Shown piece by piece: positions 11,521 through 23,900 of a DNA stretch of 64,000 nucleotides (the stretch's first letter is position 1; the number at the start of each line of letters is the position of its first letter). Under the pieces are notes generated by a model. The model was not told the origin of the DNA, did not search any database, and was given only the letters and a program-made list of their open reading frames with translations. A program made the position numbers and the translations under genes. The DNA comes from Anaeramoeba flamelloides (Eukaryota > Metamonada > Anaeramoebidae), in contig JANTQA010000023.1 of assembly GCA_027625915.1 (NCBI GenBank), forward strand, positions 14,136,001 to 14,200,000. The letters run 5' to 3'.

Positions 11521-14500
11521 TTAATTTTGATCAATTTCTTTTGTGATTTGTTCTGCGAAATATTTAACATCTTGGTCAACATCTTCTAATAATTGTGCTA
11601 AAATGTTTTTGAATTGCTTTACAGAATCTTGCTCTACATACTTTGAAAGTTGAACAAAGGAATTTACAAGATATATTTTAATATTTGGGACGGGATCTTG
11701 GCTAAGTTGAATTATTGTTTGAATCACATCATTATTTAAATAATCAGAGCCAATGATGGGTGCAAGCTTTATGAATGTGTAAATGGAGATTTGTCTGAAT
11801 AAATGGTTTTGATGGTTTGAAAGTTGGATGATCTTTGGGATAACAAATTGGTTTGACCACTTGGCTCCAAATATTTGTGTTAGTTCTGTGGCCATTGAGG
11901 TTGCTTCCTCTCGAACTGAATGAACAATGTCGGTAAACCACGAGAAGGATAAATCAAGTAAATGCTCATTGAAAGAGTCGACACCAAATTGCTTTGCAAG
12001 CGATGGAATGCATTTGATCGTTGCAACTCTATTTCTCCAATCATTGTCAGACGATAATCGGTTGATTGAGGATAAAACTTCATTGATCAAGGGTTCGATA
12101 CCAACAACCTCACTTACATAATGCAAATTTTGAATTAAGGGTAAATTGATCTTGGCACTTTCTTCACTTAATAGCGCTAATTGATGTGAAATGAGATTTT
12201 CAAGGGTCTCTTCTTTACCAATTAGGGTTGAAATCCTCACAATGGAAACCGCTAAGGATGATTTTACAAAATCACATGAATCAGTTGATAAATTTTCAAT
12301 TTTGGGGATGATCTTTTCCGTAATAACCTTTGGGTTTGATTTTATTAATTCACAGAAATCAAAAAGTTTTTGACTTCCAATAGCGCGAACTTCATCTTCA
12401 TCATCATCAAGTAGATCCAAATACGAACCAATCAAAACTTCTAGAATTATTTTATCGTTTAAATGTGAACAAAACTTTGTAATTTTTTTGATATTAAAAA
12501 AAAAAAAAAAAAAAATAAAAATAAAAATAATTATTAACATTAGTCTACTTGTTTTTTTGTTTTTGGTTTGGAGTTTTTTATATTTTAGATTTATTACTAT
12601 TTTTTTGAAAAAAATAAATATTATTTATAATTTTCATTTAGTCAATTAATAATACCCTGACATTTTGATGTTTTGAATTAATTGTTATGTTTGATCTCTT
12701 TAATTCAGTTAGGACTAGTTATTATATAAAAATAAAAAAAACATTTTTTTTTTTGAATTAATTAAATAGCTATATATTATTTTTTAAAACTAAAACATTT
12801 TAATTGGGAAAATTTAAGTAAATAAATTTTGATAACTACAGATAAGAAAGAGATTGTCTATCTAAAAAGGTTATTATTACACTGTAGTCAATGTGGAATG
12901 ATTTAGGGAAATCCTTTAGTAATTAGGCAAAGTTTGGGAATTTTCTGATCTTCTTTTTTGGAATTCTAACAAAGTAAAATAATTTGTATTTTACCAATAA
13001 TTTCGATTCTAGAAATGTAATTAAAAGTTATTTTAGAAGAGTTTGAAAATAAAATTTACGACGTTGTTAATCTCATAAAAACCAAAAGATGGTACGTCTC
13101 AATTAAAAACTCTTTGAACTAATAATTTGGTTCCAATAACTAAATAATTAGTTCCAACAAAGTTCAAAAAAAAAGTTCATCAAATTATGCGTACTGTTTG
13201 GAAATCGAATAAATTCCATTTCGTTATTGAAAATAATGTCCATATACAAACATGGTTTTTTTCTCTTTTAGAAAAAAAACTAATCTCATTTACCAAAAAA
13301 AAATTTTGTTTGTTCTCTTTTTTTGAAGAAAAAAGAGAGAAGAGACCATTTATAAGAGGTTTTGGAAAGGGGAAAAAATAAATGATCTTTTAGAAAAAAA
13401 AAAAAAAAAAACACATTTTTTTTACTATGTCTAGTCAAGAAATTTTAGAGGAATGTTCAAAATCAGTAATTGTTAAGAACCAATAGACGCATGCAGATTT
13501 TTAAGTTTGATCGTTTTCAAGAATTGGCTGACAAACGGAAAATAAAAGGATAGATAGATCTCATTGAATGGATGAACGATCTAGTTTATCTCTGATAAAT
13601 TTAAACCAAGTTTTGTCACCGATGATGAAAATGTAAAATTTAACTTCAATGTTTTTATAAACTCAATTGTGAGAATAAGATCCTTTGGAGAACAAGTACT
13701 TCAAAGTATCAGTAAAAAATAGTAAACTATTTTTTGTAATTGTTTTTGTTTGTTTGGTTTTTCCTTTTTTTTGTTTGGACAAGTTAGATCTCAAGTTGAA
13801 AAAATACATAGCAACCCATATTGTTTCATTTGTTCAACAGTCACCTTTTATGTTTCCTCGTTTTGGTTCTCCTTCCAGACTCAAAATATGAGATTGTTCT
13901 AGTGCTAAGATGATATTAATCGTCGTTCTTCGAACTCCTCAATATCATCTTATATCACTTCGAACAATCTCATATTTTGAGTCTGGAAGGAGAACCAAAA
14001 CGAGGAAACATAAAAGGTGATTGTTTCCAAATCAAAACAATAAAGACCGTAATGTATTTATTTGTTAAATTCAAAAAAAAAATAATTACATTTTTTATCA
14101 AAATAGAAAATATATTCTTTCTACTTTCAATTTTGATACAATTCAAAAACTCGGAATTTTTTTTGTAATAATTTGATATGTTATTTTTGTAGAAAGGATT
14201 TTAAAATGAACATAAGAAAGTAAAAGATAACTTTTCAAATTACAAGAAAGCTAATTAATAATAATTATTCGAAAGAATTTGAAAAAATGTTTGTTTTTTA
14301 GAGAACTGGTAATGGGTCAGGGATAAAGTGTTCAACTTTACAATCGGATGGTTAGAGATTCTATTTCTCTTAACCACAATATTTTTGATTCATTGTTTAT
14401 TATTTTCTCAAAAAGTTACAAAAATCACTACAAGGTAAAATTTTAATTAAAAATCTGGCTTATGCTTCATAGAACCACTAATTCTTTGAAGAAATCGTCT

Positions 14501-17500
14501 GAACGATTTGAAATCCTTTTTGACTATAATTAAAAAATGAATAGGAATCTGGGATTGGAAGAAAATACCTCCCAATTTATGAGTCTGGACACAATTCTTG
14601 TGAGAATTTGCCAACTCCCACATTGTTCAACAGTATCTCTAATTTAAATTAGGGCTGTAGAGTGCCATAGAGTGCCGTAGAGTGCCTAGGTTTTCTTGTA
14701 GTTTTCTGTTTATTAGTAAAGTGTTCTAGGTTTTTTTGAGGTTTTCTATTTTATTTTTGAAGTGTTCTAGGTTTTTTTTACTTTAGAAATAAACAGAAAA
14801 TTTATTAAAATTTTCGGTTTATTTCTAAAGTAAAAAAAACCTAACGAAAATCTATTGATTTTACAAATAAACAGAAAACTCAATAAAACCGAACGGCGTT
14901 TTTCCAGAATTTAAAAGAATTGAGTAAAATCTTTAATTTTTCTCTATTCTTTTGAATTCTGGAAAAGATAACGACAGTTTTTTTTAATTTAAGAAAGAAA
15001 ATGAAAATTAAATAAATTTTCGGTTTATTTCAAAAATTAAAAAAAAACTAACTTCAAGCAGGTGAACTTTTATAACATATTCTTTAATGGAAAAAAAATG
15101 TTGTATTTTTAATTATTGTGGATTAATTTTTATTTATTTAATTATAAAATAATTATTTTAAATATAAATTACTTTGATCTATCTTTATTAATCTTGTTGA
15201 AAAAGCAAAAACTAAAATTTTAATTTAACCAAGAATAAAAAAAAAACTATTTTAATATTTTTAAATCACTTGTGAGTGAAATTAATTGTTTTTTGACATT
15301 CTTTTTTGAAATAGATGTTTAGTAAACTTGAAAAAAGAATTAATAAATAAATCAAATGGTATTATCATTTTGAAAATTGAAAATTATAGGGTTATTTCAG
15401 CATAAAATTTAGAAAAAATAAACTCAGCCAAAGGAGATTTTAAAGTTTAGAACAGGTAAACTCATACTTTTTTGTCATTTTCTGTTAAATTTAACATTTT
15501 TAATGTTAAATTTTTTAAATAATTTAGAATCAAGTATTTAGTAGTGTTAGTATCAACACTAATTTAATTTTGTATTCAGAGGAACATTTGTTTGATGAAG
15601 TTTATCAAAGAGGAAATTGTAAAAAAAAAATATTTAATAAAGTACAAAGTTTGGTTTGTATAAATTGAAAGGCAGGTTAATCAAACTAATAATTGTATAA
15701 TTTTTGTTTAATATTAATTCTTTTTTTGTTTTATTTTTAGATAAAATAGTGATTATCTTAAATAAGAGAATATTAAATAACAAATAGTTAAATTTATGAA
15801 TTAAAAATCTTTTTCCTAATATGTGTTTTATCACCAATTTTTTGTTTTTTATGGAAATAAGAAATGTTTCTAAAAATATTACAAAATCCCAATAATCTAC
15901 ATCACATGTGCAAAAATGATTTCTGAATTTTTCATGTTTTTTTGTTAAAATTGTGATTTTTTCATTAACTATGATACTTTTTTGGTATATGCCTCAAAGG
16001 GCCAGTAAACTTTCAATATATTTGATGTTTTAAATAATTACACAAATTCCATTTAATAAACGATTGAAGATGTTTGGGTTTGTTTGATTATGAAAAAAGT
16101 ATTTTCGATTTTCTCTTGGCGTTTCTACTCCAAATCACTTCCTTTCTTTTTTAAATACAATAGAATGTTACTTAATACATCAAATATACAGACAAATTTC
16201 CTGACCCTTGGGGGGGCATAAACCAAAAAAGTATCATCGTTAATGAAAAAATCACAATTTTAACAAAAAAACATAAAAAATTCAGAAATCATTTTTACTC
16301 ATGTGATATTCCTGTTAATTATAAACAAAAAAAAAAAAAAAAAAAAAATTGAGCAATATTTCACTTTTGTCTTAGAAATTCAATAAACAGCAAAAAATAT
16401 TGGTAAAAAATAATGTAGAAAACTGTTCTTTCTTAAGTTTTTTGAGAAAATAAAAAAAAATACTGTTAAAATGGTTTATCTCACGTTTTTTTTGAGTTTG
16501 TAAAGATATTTTCAGAAATACTCGTTAAGTTTAAAAAATTTGAAAAACAGTTTCAATTAGTGAAAAAAATCAACTGAACTTCCTGATAATCTCATTTTTC
16601 AACTAAAGATTATATTGTTGGGTTACTCTAATGACTTGAATAATCAAATGAATTCATTATAAATTTGATAATTTTGCGGTTGAGTGATCGTTATCGTATA
16701 AATTTTTTCTGAAAATTAAATTAGCTCCAAAATTTTTTATTTTTTTTTAATTTCTTTTTGGAAAAATTATAACAGAAATGATTGAAATATATGTTTTTTT
16801 TTTTTTTTCATTCATAATACCTTGAAGAACCAGAATTAATTTTGATAAATGAAGAGAGAAAAAAAAAATATTTCTTGGTTTTGAATTTGTCAGGAATAGA
16901 GAAAAGGAAATTATTTGGTTGTTTTAATTTAATAAGAATTTTGAAGGTTTTTGGTTTGGAATTAAATTAAAGAAAAAAAAAAGAAATTAAGAATATTACT
17001 TGACAAAAAGAAGAAGAAATTTTGTGTCTTATTCTCCATGATTTGTCTTCTGATAATGTTTGGAAAATTGGGATTATTTCTTGAACAATTGTTTTTTCAT
17101 CTTTTAATTGTTGAACAAAAGAAATACAAATATCTACAGCTTGAATTCGAATTGGTTCTTGGGAGTCTTGGTGAAATTCTTGTAAAAGAGGAAGCGCAAA
17201 AGAAATGATCAATTCTTGATCGAATAAAAGAACAAGTTTCTGTTGCAAAGGTTTATGAAAAATAAAAATAGAAGAAAAAAACAAAATAAAAAAAAGAAAA
17301 TAAAGAACCAATTAAAAAAAAAAAAAAAATAGGAAAGTTGAAATTAATTAAAAAAAAAAAAAAAAAAAAAAAAATCTTTCTTACAGACAATGTTTTACAA
17401 GAAATTTTTCTGATTAAAGTTGATTTTTTATTACAGAACTGAACGAATATTTTCCGAACGAATTCTTGTTCTTCTTTTTCAAGAGAAGCATAAAAAATGG

Positions 17501-18476
17501 GAATCATTCCACATGCTGTATAACGTTGACTGAACCATTTCTTCAGATACATTTTCTTAAAAAGTGGGTAAATGTGCTTGACAGAATCTTCTTTTGAAAA
17601 GTCTTTACAGAGAATTTGAAAGGCTTCAATTAACTTTTTTTTTTTTTTTTTTTTATTTTGTTTTGAGAAAGGTTTTATTTGGAAATTTTTGGTTTAGTTT
17701 TAAGAAATTGTTGGTGAGAAAGTTTAATTTCATTATTTTTTCATCAAAATATTTTTTCAAAAAAAATAAAAAAAGAAAAACAAAGATCCTTTTTTCAATT
17801 TTTTGTTTTCTTGCTTTTTTTTTTTTGAAATTAATTTTTCTTTTTAATTGTTGAAAAAACAAAAGAAAAAAAAGAATAGAGAAGAGAGAAAAAAGAAGAG
17901 AGAAGAAAGAAGAGAGAAGAGAAAAAAGAAAAGAGAAGAAAGTTGGGAAATGTGAGTACTTGGTCAAGGACAGTAACATCTTCGTGGGAAGTAAGTTTAA
18001 CTAAAGGTGGGAAAATTGAAGAAATATAATCATTTCCTCCAACTAATTCAACAAAACCTGAAAGTTCTTTTATTAAAAGAAGTAGTGTTTTGGTATCTTC
18101 GTCTCCTGAAAATCCTTTTTTGTTTATTTGTTTATTTTATTATCATTTCATTGTTGTTCAGTTAATATTCATTCAGTTTTTTTTTTTTTGTTTTTAAAAA
18201 TTAAAAAAAGGTGGTTAAAAGGAGGACTCATTACTGAGAAAAATTGAAATTCTTTCTTAAAAAAAAACATTCTTCTTTTTTTCGAAGATCTCAAAAAAGG
18301 ATAAAAAGAAAAAAAGTTCTACCTGTTAAGAAAGGAATTAATTCGTTTCTTGTTCTTTTTTCACCAATCGTTTTTGCAATTAATTTTATTTTAGAAATTG
18401 ATTCAAACCTTAATTTTGGATCTTGGTTGATTAAATTGTCAATTAATTCGCCAACTTTAATAAGATCTTCAGTCAT
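11521..18476 (-). CDS. PPP2R1 homolog (PP2A-A): PP2A 65-kDa scaffold (regulatory A) subunit, five exons
   Basis: HEAT-repeat scaffold that holds catalytic and regulatory B subunits of protein phosphatase 2A. Exons on the minus strand: 18476-18323, 18105-17960, 17633-17385, 17239-17000 and 12474-11521. Together they give 1743 nt, 580 residues (the family is ~589), with the reading frame kept at every junction. Recognisable family segments run in order: RTRNELIPFLT (exon 1), VELVGGNDYI (exon 2), WFSQRYTACG and IRK at 174-176 (exon 3), EDKSWRIRH with W251 (exon 4), and DVDQDVKYFAEQ near the C-terminus (exon 5). Spacing across the exon 3/4 and 4/5 joins matches the human protein residue for residue, which fixes those splice sites. 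Introns are 217, 326, 145 and 4525 bp; the last carries several inverted-repeat elements. The exon 2 donor (CAA|GTACTC) is the least certain. It is complete and looks functional. Confidence 0.93.
13802..14060. repeat. near-perfect foldback palindrome (MITE-like) in PP2A intron 4
   Basis: The two arms are reverse complements. The block reading CACCTTTTATGTTTCCTCG and continuing through the GGTTCTCCTTCCAGACTC segment at ~13850-13890 is repeated inverted at ~13970-14020 with almost no mismatch. Inner arms AAGATGATATT/AATATCATCTT extend the pairing to a central loop of about 23 bases; the outer ~40 bp are more diverged. As RNA or single-stranded DNA it would form one long hairpin. It is non-coding. 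Confidence 0.8.
14652..15050. repeat. hairpin-rich repeat complex, copy in PP2A intron 4
   Basis: Starts with three near-tandem GTAGAGTGCC-type units, then TAGGTTTTCTTG, repeated GTGTTCTAGGTTTTTT, TAACGAAAATC and CGGCGTT blocks in both orientations, and paired AATTCTGGAAAA/TTCCAGAATT arms. The same vocabulary of blocks recurs at 63375-63895. No coding capacity. Confidence 0.65.
15902..16306. mobile_element. ~405 bp TIR element in PP2A intron 4
   Basis: Arms of ~110 bp are almost identical in inverted orientation. The left arm starts TCACATGTGCAAAAATGATT and the right arm, reverse complemented, starts TCACATGAGTAAAAATGATT; both run through TTAAAATTGTGATTTTTTC. A TA follows the right end (16307-16308), while the left flank is CA. 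The interior is ~170 bp with no gene. It is probably a non-autonomous DNA transposon. Confidence 0.75.
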
Positions 18477-21400
18477 TTGTTTTCAACAAAAGTAATAAAA
18501 TAAAAAAAATAAATTAATTTTCTGAAAAATTGTTTCACTTTTTATTTCAATTCCAGAAGAAGTTATAAACTGTTTTGAATTAACTAAAGAAGGAAAGTTT
18601 AGTAAACAATCTAATTTTTTTGATAATATTATTGTTTGTCAATTTTATTGTGAAAAAACACATTAATTTATTTGAGATTGAAATAGTTAATAATTTCAAC
18701 TAAATTAGTTTTTTTCATTTCTTCAAAAATTATTTCATCTAGAGATTTTTTATTCAACAAATAAATAGTATATAAGGGGTTTAGCAAATAAATAAAAGGA
18801 TAAAAACCACAATCAATTTGTTGAAAAGTAAGAATATTCATTAATTATCTGTTTATCTTTTTTTTTTTGGGGTATGTACTCTTTTGAAAATTAACTCTTT
18901 TTTTCTCGAACTTGAAGAAATACCACAAAAAAGATCATTTCTATCAAAATTTATTTATGGAAATAAATATATACTATAGAATCAAAAGTTAGTTTACCTC
19001 CATTTTTTAAAAATTTTCATCAAACAAAATCGAACTAGGTAATTGTTAAAATAAATTAAAGAAAACTTGATAGTATGTAATATTTTTTTTTTTTAAATGA
19101 AACTTTAGTTTTTTATTGAAAAATTGTATAATAATGGGAAAACTTATTGTAATTATCAAGTAAATATTTTGTCTACTATATATATTTTTATTTTGTTAGG
19201 GTCTAGTCATCTATAATGGATTTGATTTATATCCACATATTAAAAAGTAACCAAAAAAATCGTATAGTCGAATTCACTTCTTTTGATTGAAGTATTTAAA
19301 TAATAAAAAAAAAAAAAAAAAAAATAGGATCTCTATAATATAAAATACTAATAATAAATTAATTATTTAATTCTTAATTTCAAAACGATCTTTCCAAATA
19401 AAAAAAGGAATTTAACTCACGAAAAAAAAATTAATTAAAAAAAAAGTTTCACTCTGATTCTCAATCACAAAATTTATACAAAAAACCTAAAAAAAACTTA
19501 TTTAGGATATTAATAGTCAAAATTCAAAAAAAAAAAAAAAAAAGATTAAACAGGATTTACTAGATACTCTAAATTTCCAAAAAAATAAAATTAAAGAAAA
19601 TACCTAGTTATTTATAAGTATTTGATGTTTGGTAATAATCTTGTGAGTCCATTAACCAGTGGTGAGTAACATTTTGTTCATATATCGCGTGGACTTTGAA
19701 TAATAGGAAATTATGTTAAATAGTATGTATAGAAACAAGTGAGTTGTCTGTGGATATTTAAAATAAAGAAAAATGGATAAGAATTTCAAAATAAATGTAA
19801 TAAATATAAATTATTTTTTTTACTTGTACTCTGTTGTAATTCTTGACACCCTTTTGAAAAATATGAAAGGGTTTGAAAATAATACAAAATAGTTTAATGT
19901 GTTCATAATTCTCTAATTTATTTCTATAATGAATTGTATATATAATATTTCTTTATTTTTAGTAAATTATTCTTATTTTACTCTTCATATTTCAACAGGA
20001 ATGTTTCTAAACTAACTTTTTTTAAATTAAAAAATTAATCGTTTTTTTTTATTTGGAAAAATAAAAGTTCCACAAGTAAAAAATAAAAAATGATCAAAAT
20101 ATAACCAAAAAGAAGATAAGTTTATTTTTTGTTCTAGTGGTTTTTTTTTATTATTATCATAAATCTGTAGACGAGTTTAGATTATATAGAAAAAAATTAA
20201 ATGTAAATTCTAAACAAAAAAAAAATAAGTTTTCTTTGAAAACAAAAAATTGGAAAATAAATATCATTTAGTTCGATTTTTTGAAAACTTGTAGTAAATA
20301 ATCTTAAAAGTTATTTAACGCTAATATTTTTATCTGTAATGCATTTTACCAAAATAAATATTAAAAAAAAAAAAAATAGAAAATATAGAAAATATATGTC
20401 TAAAACGGAAATAAACAAAAAATGAATTATATTGATAAATTTGTTGAAATTTAACAAATAATTATTGATTGATCAATTGATTAGTTGCGTAAAAAACCAT
20501 ATTTCGTTATATATTTAACTAAACTCAACTTAAAACCTTCTATCAACCATTGAAATTTTTTTTTCAGATCCAAGGAAACAGATTACGTAACTGGCAAAAA
20601 AGGAAATGAAAACAAAAATTCAAAGATAATTTGATTATAATCAAAATTATTTTCATTTGAATGGAATTGTAATATTATTACTATTTCAGTATTTTTAACA
20701 ATTTACAAAATATATAGAATTTTTCTTGATCTAATCACAACGAAATTGGATTGTAACACAATTAAAAATAATAATATTTGAGTATATTAAAATGAATTTT
20801 ACCTATATAGTATACTTAAATTGAGCATTTGGTGTATTTGGGTATAGATTATTTTTACACAATTGGCTAAATAATGAATCTTTATACTATTTTTACTTAA
20901 TAAGAATGTTTTTACCAAAGAGCTAAAATATATACAATCAAGAATAATTTATTTTTTTTTTTATCTTTATTAACCTCAGCTCAAAAAATAACCAAAACTG
21001 AAAATGAATAAAAGTAAAAAGAATATCACTTTTTTTCCTGTAAATAGAGTTGTAATGCATACTAGAAAAAGTTTTAAAATTAAAGTGTAAGAAGAAAAGA
21101 GTGGTACATAAAAAATACATTATAGTATTTTTATTGAAAAATTTTCAAAATTTAAGGATGACAATTAGTAAAAATGAACGTATTTGACAGAATTTTTTTT
21201 TAAAAGTTACTAGAATTTAAAAAGAGGACGAAATCTCTGTAAAAAAAATCATAAGTAATTAATATTAATTTAATATTAGTTTTATCAAGATCTTTCAAGT
21301 GAATTGTTCCAAAACCCAATACTTTATTATAAAAAAAAATCTTAATGGAATCTGGAAATTCAGAACGAGTACTATTTTATATCGTTGGTATTTGAAACGT

Positions 21401-22268
21401 AATTTAAAAAACAATAATATTCAAATTAAGTAATTTGTAATTTTATCTCTATGAGTTTTGATATTTGGTCCTTAATCTTGGTTCTTAATAATTGAAACTA
21501 TATTTTAAAAAATTGATATTTTAATAAGGTTTGCTATTAAAAATTGATTATTTCAAAAATTAGTTATTTTCTCAATTATTTTCTCTTAATAAGATTTATT
21601 TTTTTCTACCATCTCATTAAATAATACACATTAAAGATTAAGGATTCTTTCTGAAAGTCATACTTTATGAAATGTAAATTTTCCTAGAAATTTGCAATTT
21701 AGTCATTTTTGCCAAGATTTTCAATTTAAAATAAACTAATTTATTTTATTCTGGAGACTTTCTACTTGAATAATCTTGATGAAATCGAAATTAAGAGGAT
21801 CAAAGATACCGGACTTATTAAAGGTTTTTATTCCTCGCTTTGGATTCCTATTATCTTCAAAAAATTTTCGTGATATTGATCATTTTTACTAATTCTCAAC
21901 CTTAAAATTTGAAAAATTACAATTAGAATTTTTCATTTTTTTATTTCAAAACAGTTAGCAAAAAATATCGCTTTAACCAAATTTAGTTTCTAAAATTTGA
22001 AAGATCTGTTTTCTTATATACTAAAACAAAACTCAGAATGCATTTTTATTTATTTTAGTGTTTCTGAAAGTTAAATTAAGAGAAGTTTTATGTTAATAAA
22101 ATGTCAAACAATTTTGTTGTACAATCCTTTTAAATAAAACCTGAAATCTCTCATCATATTGGTACATTCAAAGTAAAAAGAAAACATATTTTTTAATTGG
22201 TGGGTGTAACAACCGATCTTGGTTCCACAAAATTTATATCTAATGACTCTATTGTGGAGGAATAAAAA
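18477..22268. other. divergent intergenic region between PP2A-A and the WD40 gene
   Basis: About 3.8 kb of AT-rich DNA holding the 5' flanks of two divergently oriented genes. It contains poly-A/T tracts (for example around 19300 and 19530). No gene, RNA or well-supported repeat was seen. Confidence 0.5.
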
Positions 22269-23900
22269 ATGATTAAAAATCATTTTTTAGACTTTTTACT
22301 TGGTTATAATTACTCGGTAGTTACCAAAAAAAAAAAGAATAGACTCTCGAAAATGTCGTATGACAATAACTATATGAACAATTTTTTTGATTCCTCAACT
22401 TCTACAAGTTCATCAAGCGAAAGTTTACCAAATTCACCCTTACAAACTAACTCACTATTTGGTGATCAAAGAAATAATGTCCAAAATCAGAGAAACCTTT
22501 CCATAATTTTTTCAAATTCAAACAACCGTGGCAGGTTTCGAAATGAAAGATCTGTAAGGCTTGGAAGAAATAATTTAACTCAAGAGAATTCTGAAGAGAA
22601 TTTCTCAACCCCATATACTTCTGATAACGAGGCAAGTGAGCCAAGAAATCCACCACGGGTGAATTCAAATATGTCCGATCCTGATTACGAAATAACCATG
22701 CCAATGCTTGAGCAGCAAGCAAGTGAAGAGGACAGTTTTTTAAATTTACAAACGCACTTCCAAGAATTGGAGCAAATGCGATTCAGGATGTTAGACCATA
22801 GGTCCTCTTCTGACGAAGACCAGTCGATTTTTTCGATTGAAAGGCACTCTGGTCTTGATCAGCAAATCTCTGGACAAAGCAGCCAAAGCCCAAAGTACGA
22901 AGAAAGGCCGATCAGAGAAACAAAGGAATTATTCGACGGCAAGGGTGTAAAGATTTACTCAAGGCCAAGCACACTATACCACACACAGCTGCGTGACTTG
23001 CTCAGAAACTCAGCAGTCAACCCTGATCTGCTTTACATACCGCACAATTTCGGCCTGTGTGTGTATTCCCAGCAGAGCAAAGATGTAAGGATGTATATCA
23101 ATTGCCAATACCGCATCACCTCGCTTGATTGCCGTGACGAGATGTATGCCTTTGGTGGCTATAATTCGGAATTGGTTGTATGCTTTTCTGATAATGATCG
23201 AAGCGAAACATTGCCCATCGGGAGCCTGATCATCAATTGCGTCGAAATTTTACCCAATAAAAGGAACATTGTCCTTTCAAATAACGATCAGAACCTCTAT
23301 TTCCTCACAATTAGAGAAAATGGAACGTTGCCGATCGAACAAAAAATTAATTTGAAAATGCCAATCAATTGCTCCTCTTTAAGGCCAGACTCAAACGGTT
23401 CTGTCTTTGCTTTAGTTGGCGATAAAAAAATGGCAAAAATTATCGATATTAGGGCAAATAATAAAGTCACCCACATTCTCTATGGTGCTAATGATCTTTC
23501 AATGCACTGCGACTGGGATCCAAATGGTCTCCATCTCGCCTTGGCCTCGCAGGAAGGTGCTGCTTTAGTCTATGATATCAGAAAGCCAAACCAAATACTT
23601 GCAAAAATTATGTCCTCTCAATCACATTACCAATGCAACCCAGTGCGGAATGTGAAATTTTCAAAAGAAGGTAGGTACCTATTAGTACAGGAACAAAAAA
23701 ATGTCGTTAAAGTTGTTGACGCTATAAACTATTCGGAATTCCAAAAAGTGGACATCCACCAAAATGGGGATTTAAATATTGTAGGTTCCTGTTTTTCAAA
23801 TGATTCAAATTATTTTTATATTGCTTCTTTAAATTATATTTCAAAATATCAAATCAATCTTCAAAATCGTTTTTTTTTACATTCTGGTGAATTTAAATAA
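22269..23900 (+). CDS. WD40 beta-propeller protein with long Ser/Asn-rich N-terminus
   Basis: An open frame of 543 residues from ATG 22269. A second ATG at 22353 (M29, starting MSYDNN) also has good A-rich context, and the 28 residues between them are AT-biased and Lys-rich, so M29 may be the true start. Residues 29-~225 are Ser/Asn/Glu-rich and probably disordered. From ~230 the protein is regular: HTQLRDLLRN, then PHNFGLCVY and a FGGYNSELVV strand, followed by WD-like blades ending in ...IDIR and VYDIRKP. The H-x-QLRDL start followed by a G-G-x-x-SEL strand recalls fungal and plant WD40 proteins with a DUF2415-type segment; this resemblance is from memory and unverified. The likely role is a scaffold in a protein complex; its partners are unknown. 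GC is high in the propeller region. No intron is needed. Confidence 0.8.
   Translation: MIKNHFLDFLLGYNYSVVTKKKKNRLSKMSYDNNYMNNFFDSSTSTSSSSESLPNSPLQTNSLFGDQRNNVQNQRNLSIIFSNSNNRGRFRNERSVRLGRNNLTQENSEENFSTPYTSDNEASEPRNPPRVNSNMSDPDYEITMPMLEQQASEEDSFLNLQTHFQELEQMRFRMLDHRSSSDEDQSIFSIERHSGLDQQISGQSSQSPKYEERPIRETKELFDGKGVKIYSRPSTLYHTQLRDLLRNSAVNPDLLYIPHNFGLCVYSQQSKDVRMYINCQYRITSLDCRDEMYAFGGYNSELVVCFSDNDRSETLPIGSLIINCVEILPNKRNIVLSNNDQNLYFLTIRENGTLPIEQKINLKMPINCSSLRPDSNGSVFALVGDKKMAKIIDIRANNKVTHILYGANDLSMHCDWDPNGLHLALASQEGAALVYDIRKPNQILAKIMSSQSHYQCNPVRNVKFSKEGRYLLVQEQKNVVKVVDAINYSEFQKVDIHQNGDLNIVGSCFSNDSNYFYIASLNYISKYQINLQNRFFLHSGEFK

Larger units (their letters stand above)
12475..16999 (-). other. 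giant fourth intron of the PP2A-A gene
   Basis: It begins GTAATA at 16999 (minus strand) and ends ...TTACAAAG at 12475, phase 0. At 4525 bp it is over ten times longer than the other introns of this gene. It contains a foldback at 13802-14060, a hairpin-rich repeat at 14652-15050 and a TIR element at 15902-16306; the remainder is AT-rich with no gene seen. Small open frames within it (e.g. 13187-13381, 15634-15837) have no coding character. Confidence 0.85.

Noticed and set aside
13685-14168. Two frames (13685-13891 and 13977-14168) across the intronic foldback
   Set aside because: They are opposite arms of one palindrome, not genes.
14300-14400. tRNA-like T arm (AGAGA TTCTATT TCTCT) with a loose A-box-like GGGTCAGGGAT upstream
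   Set aside because: No anticodon stem can be formed at the right spacing and the acceptor ends mismatch; at most it is a decayed tRNA-derived repeat.
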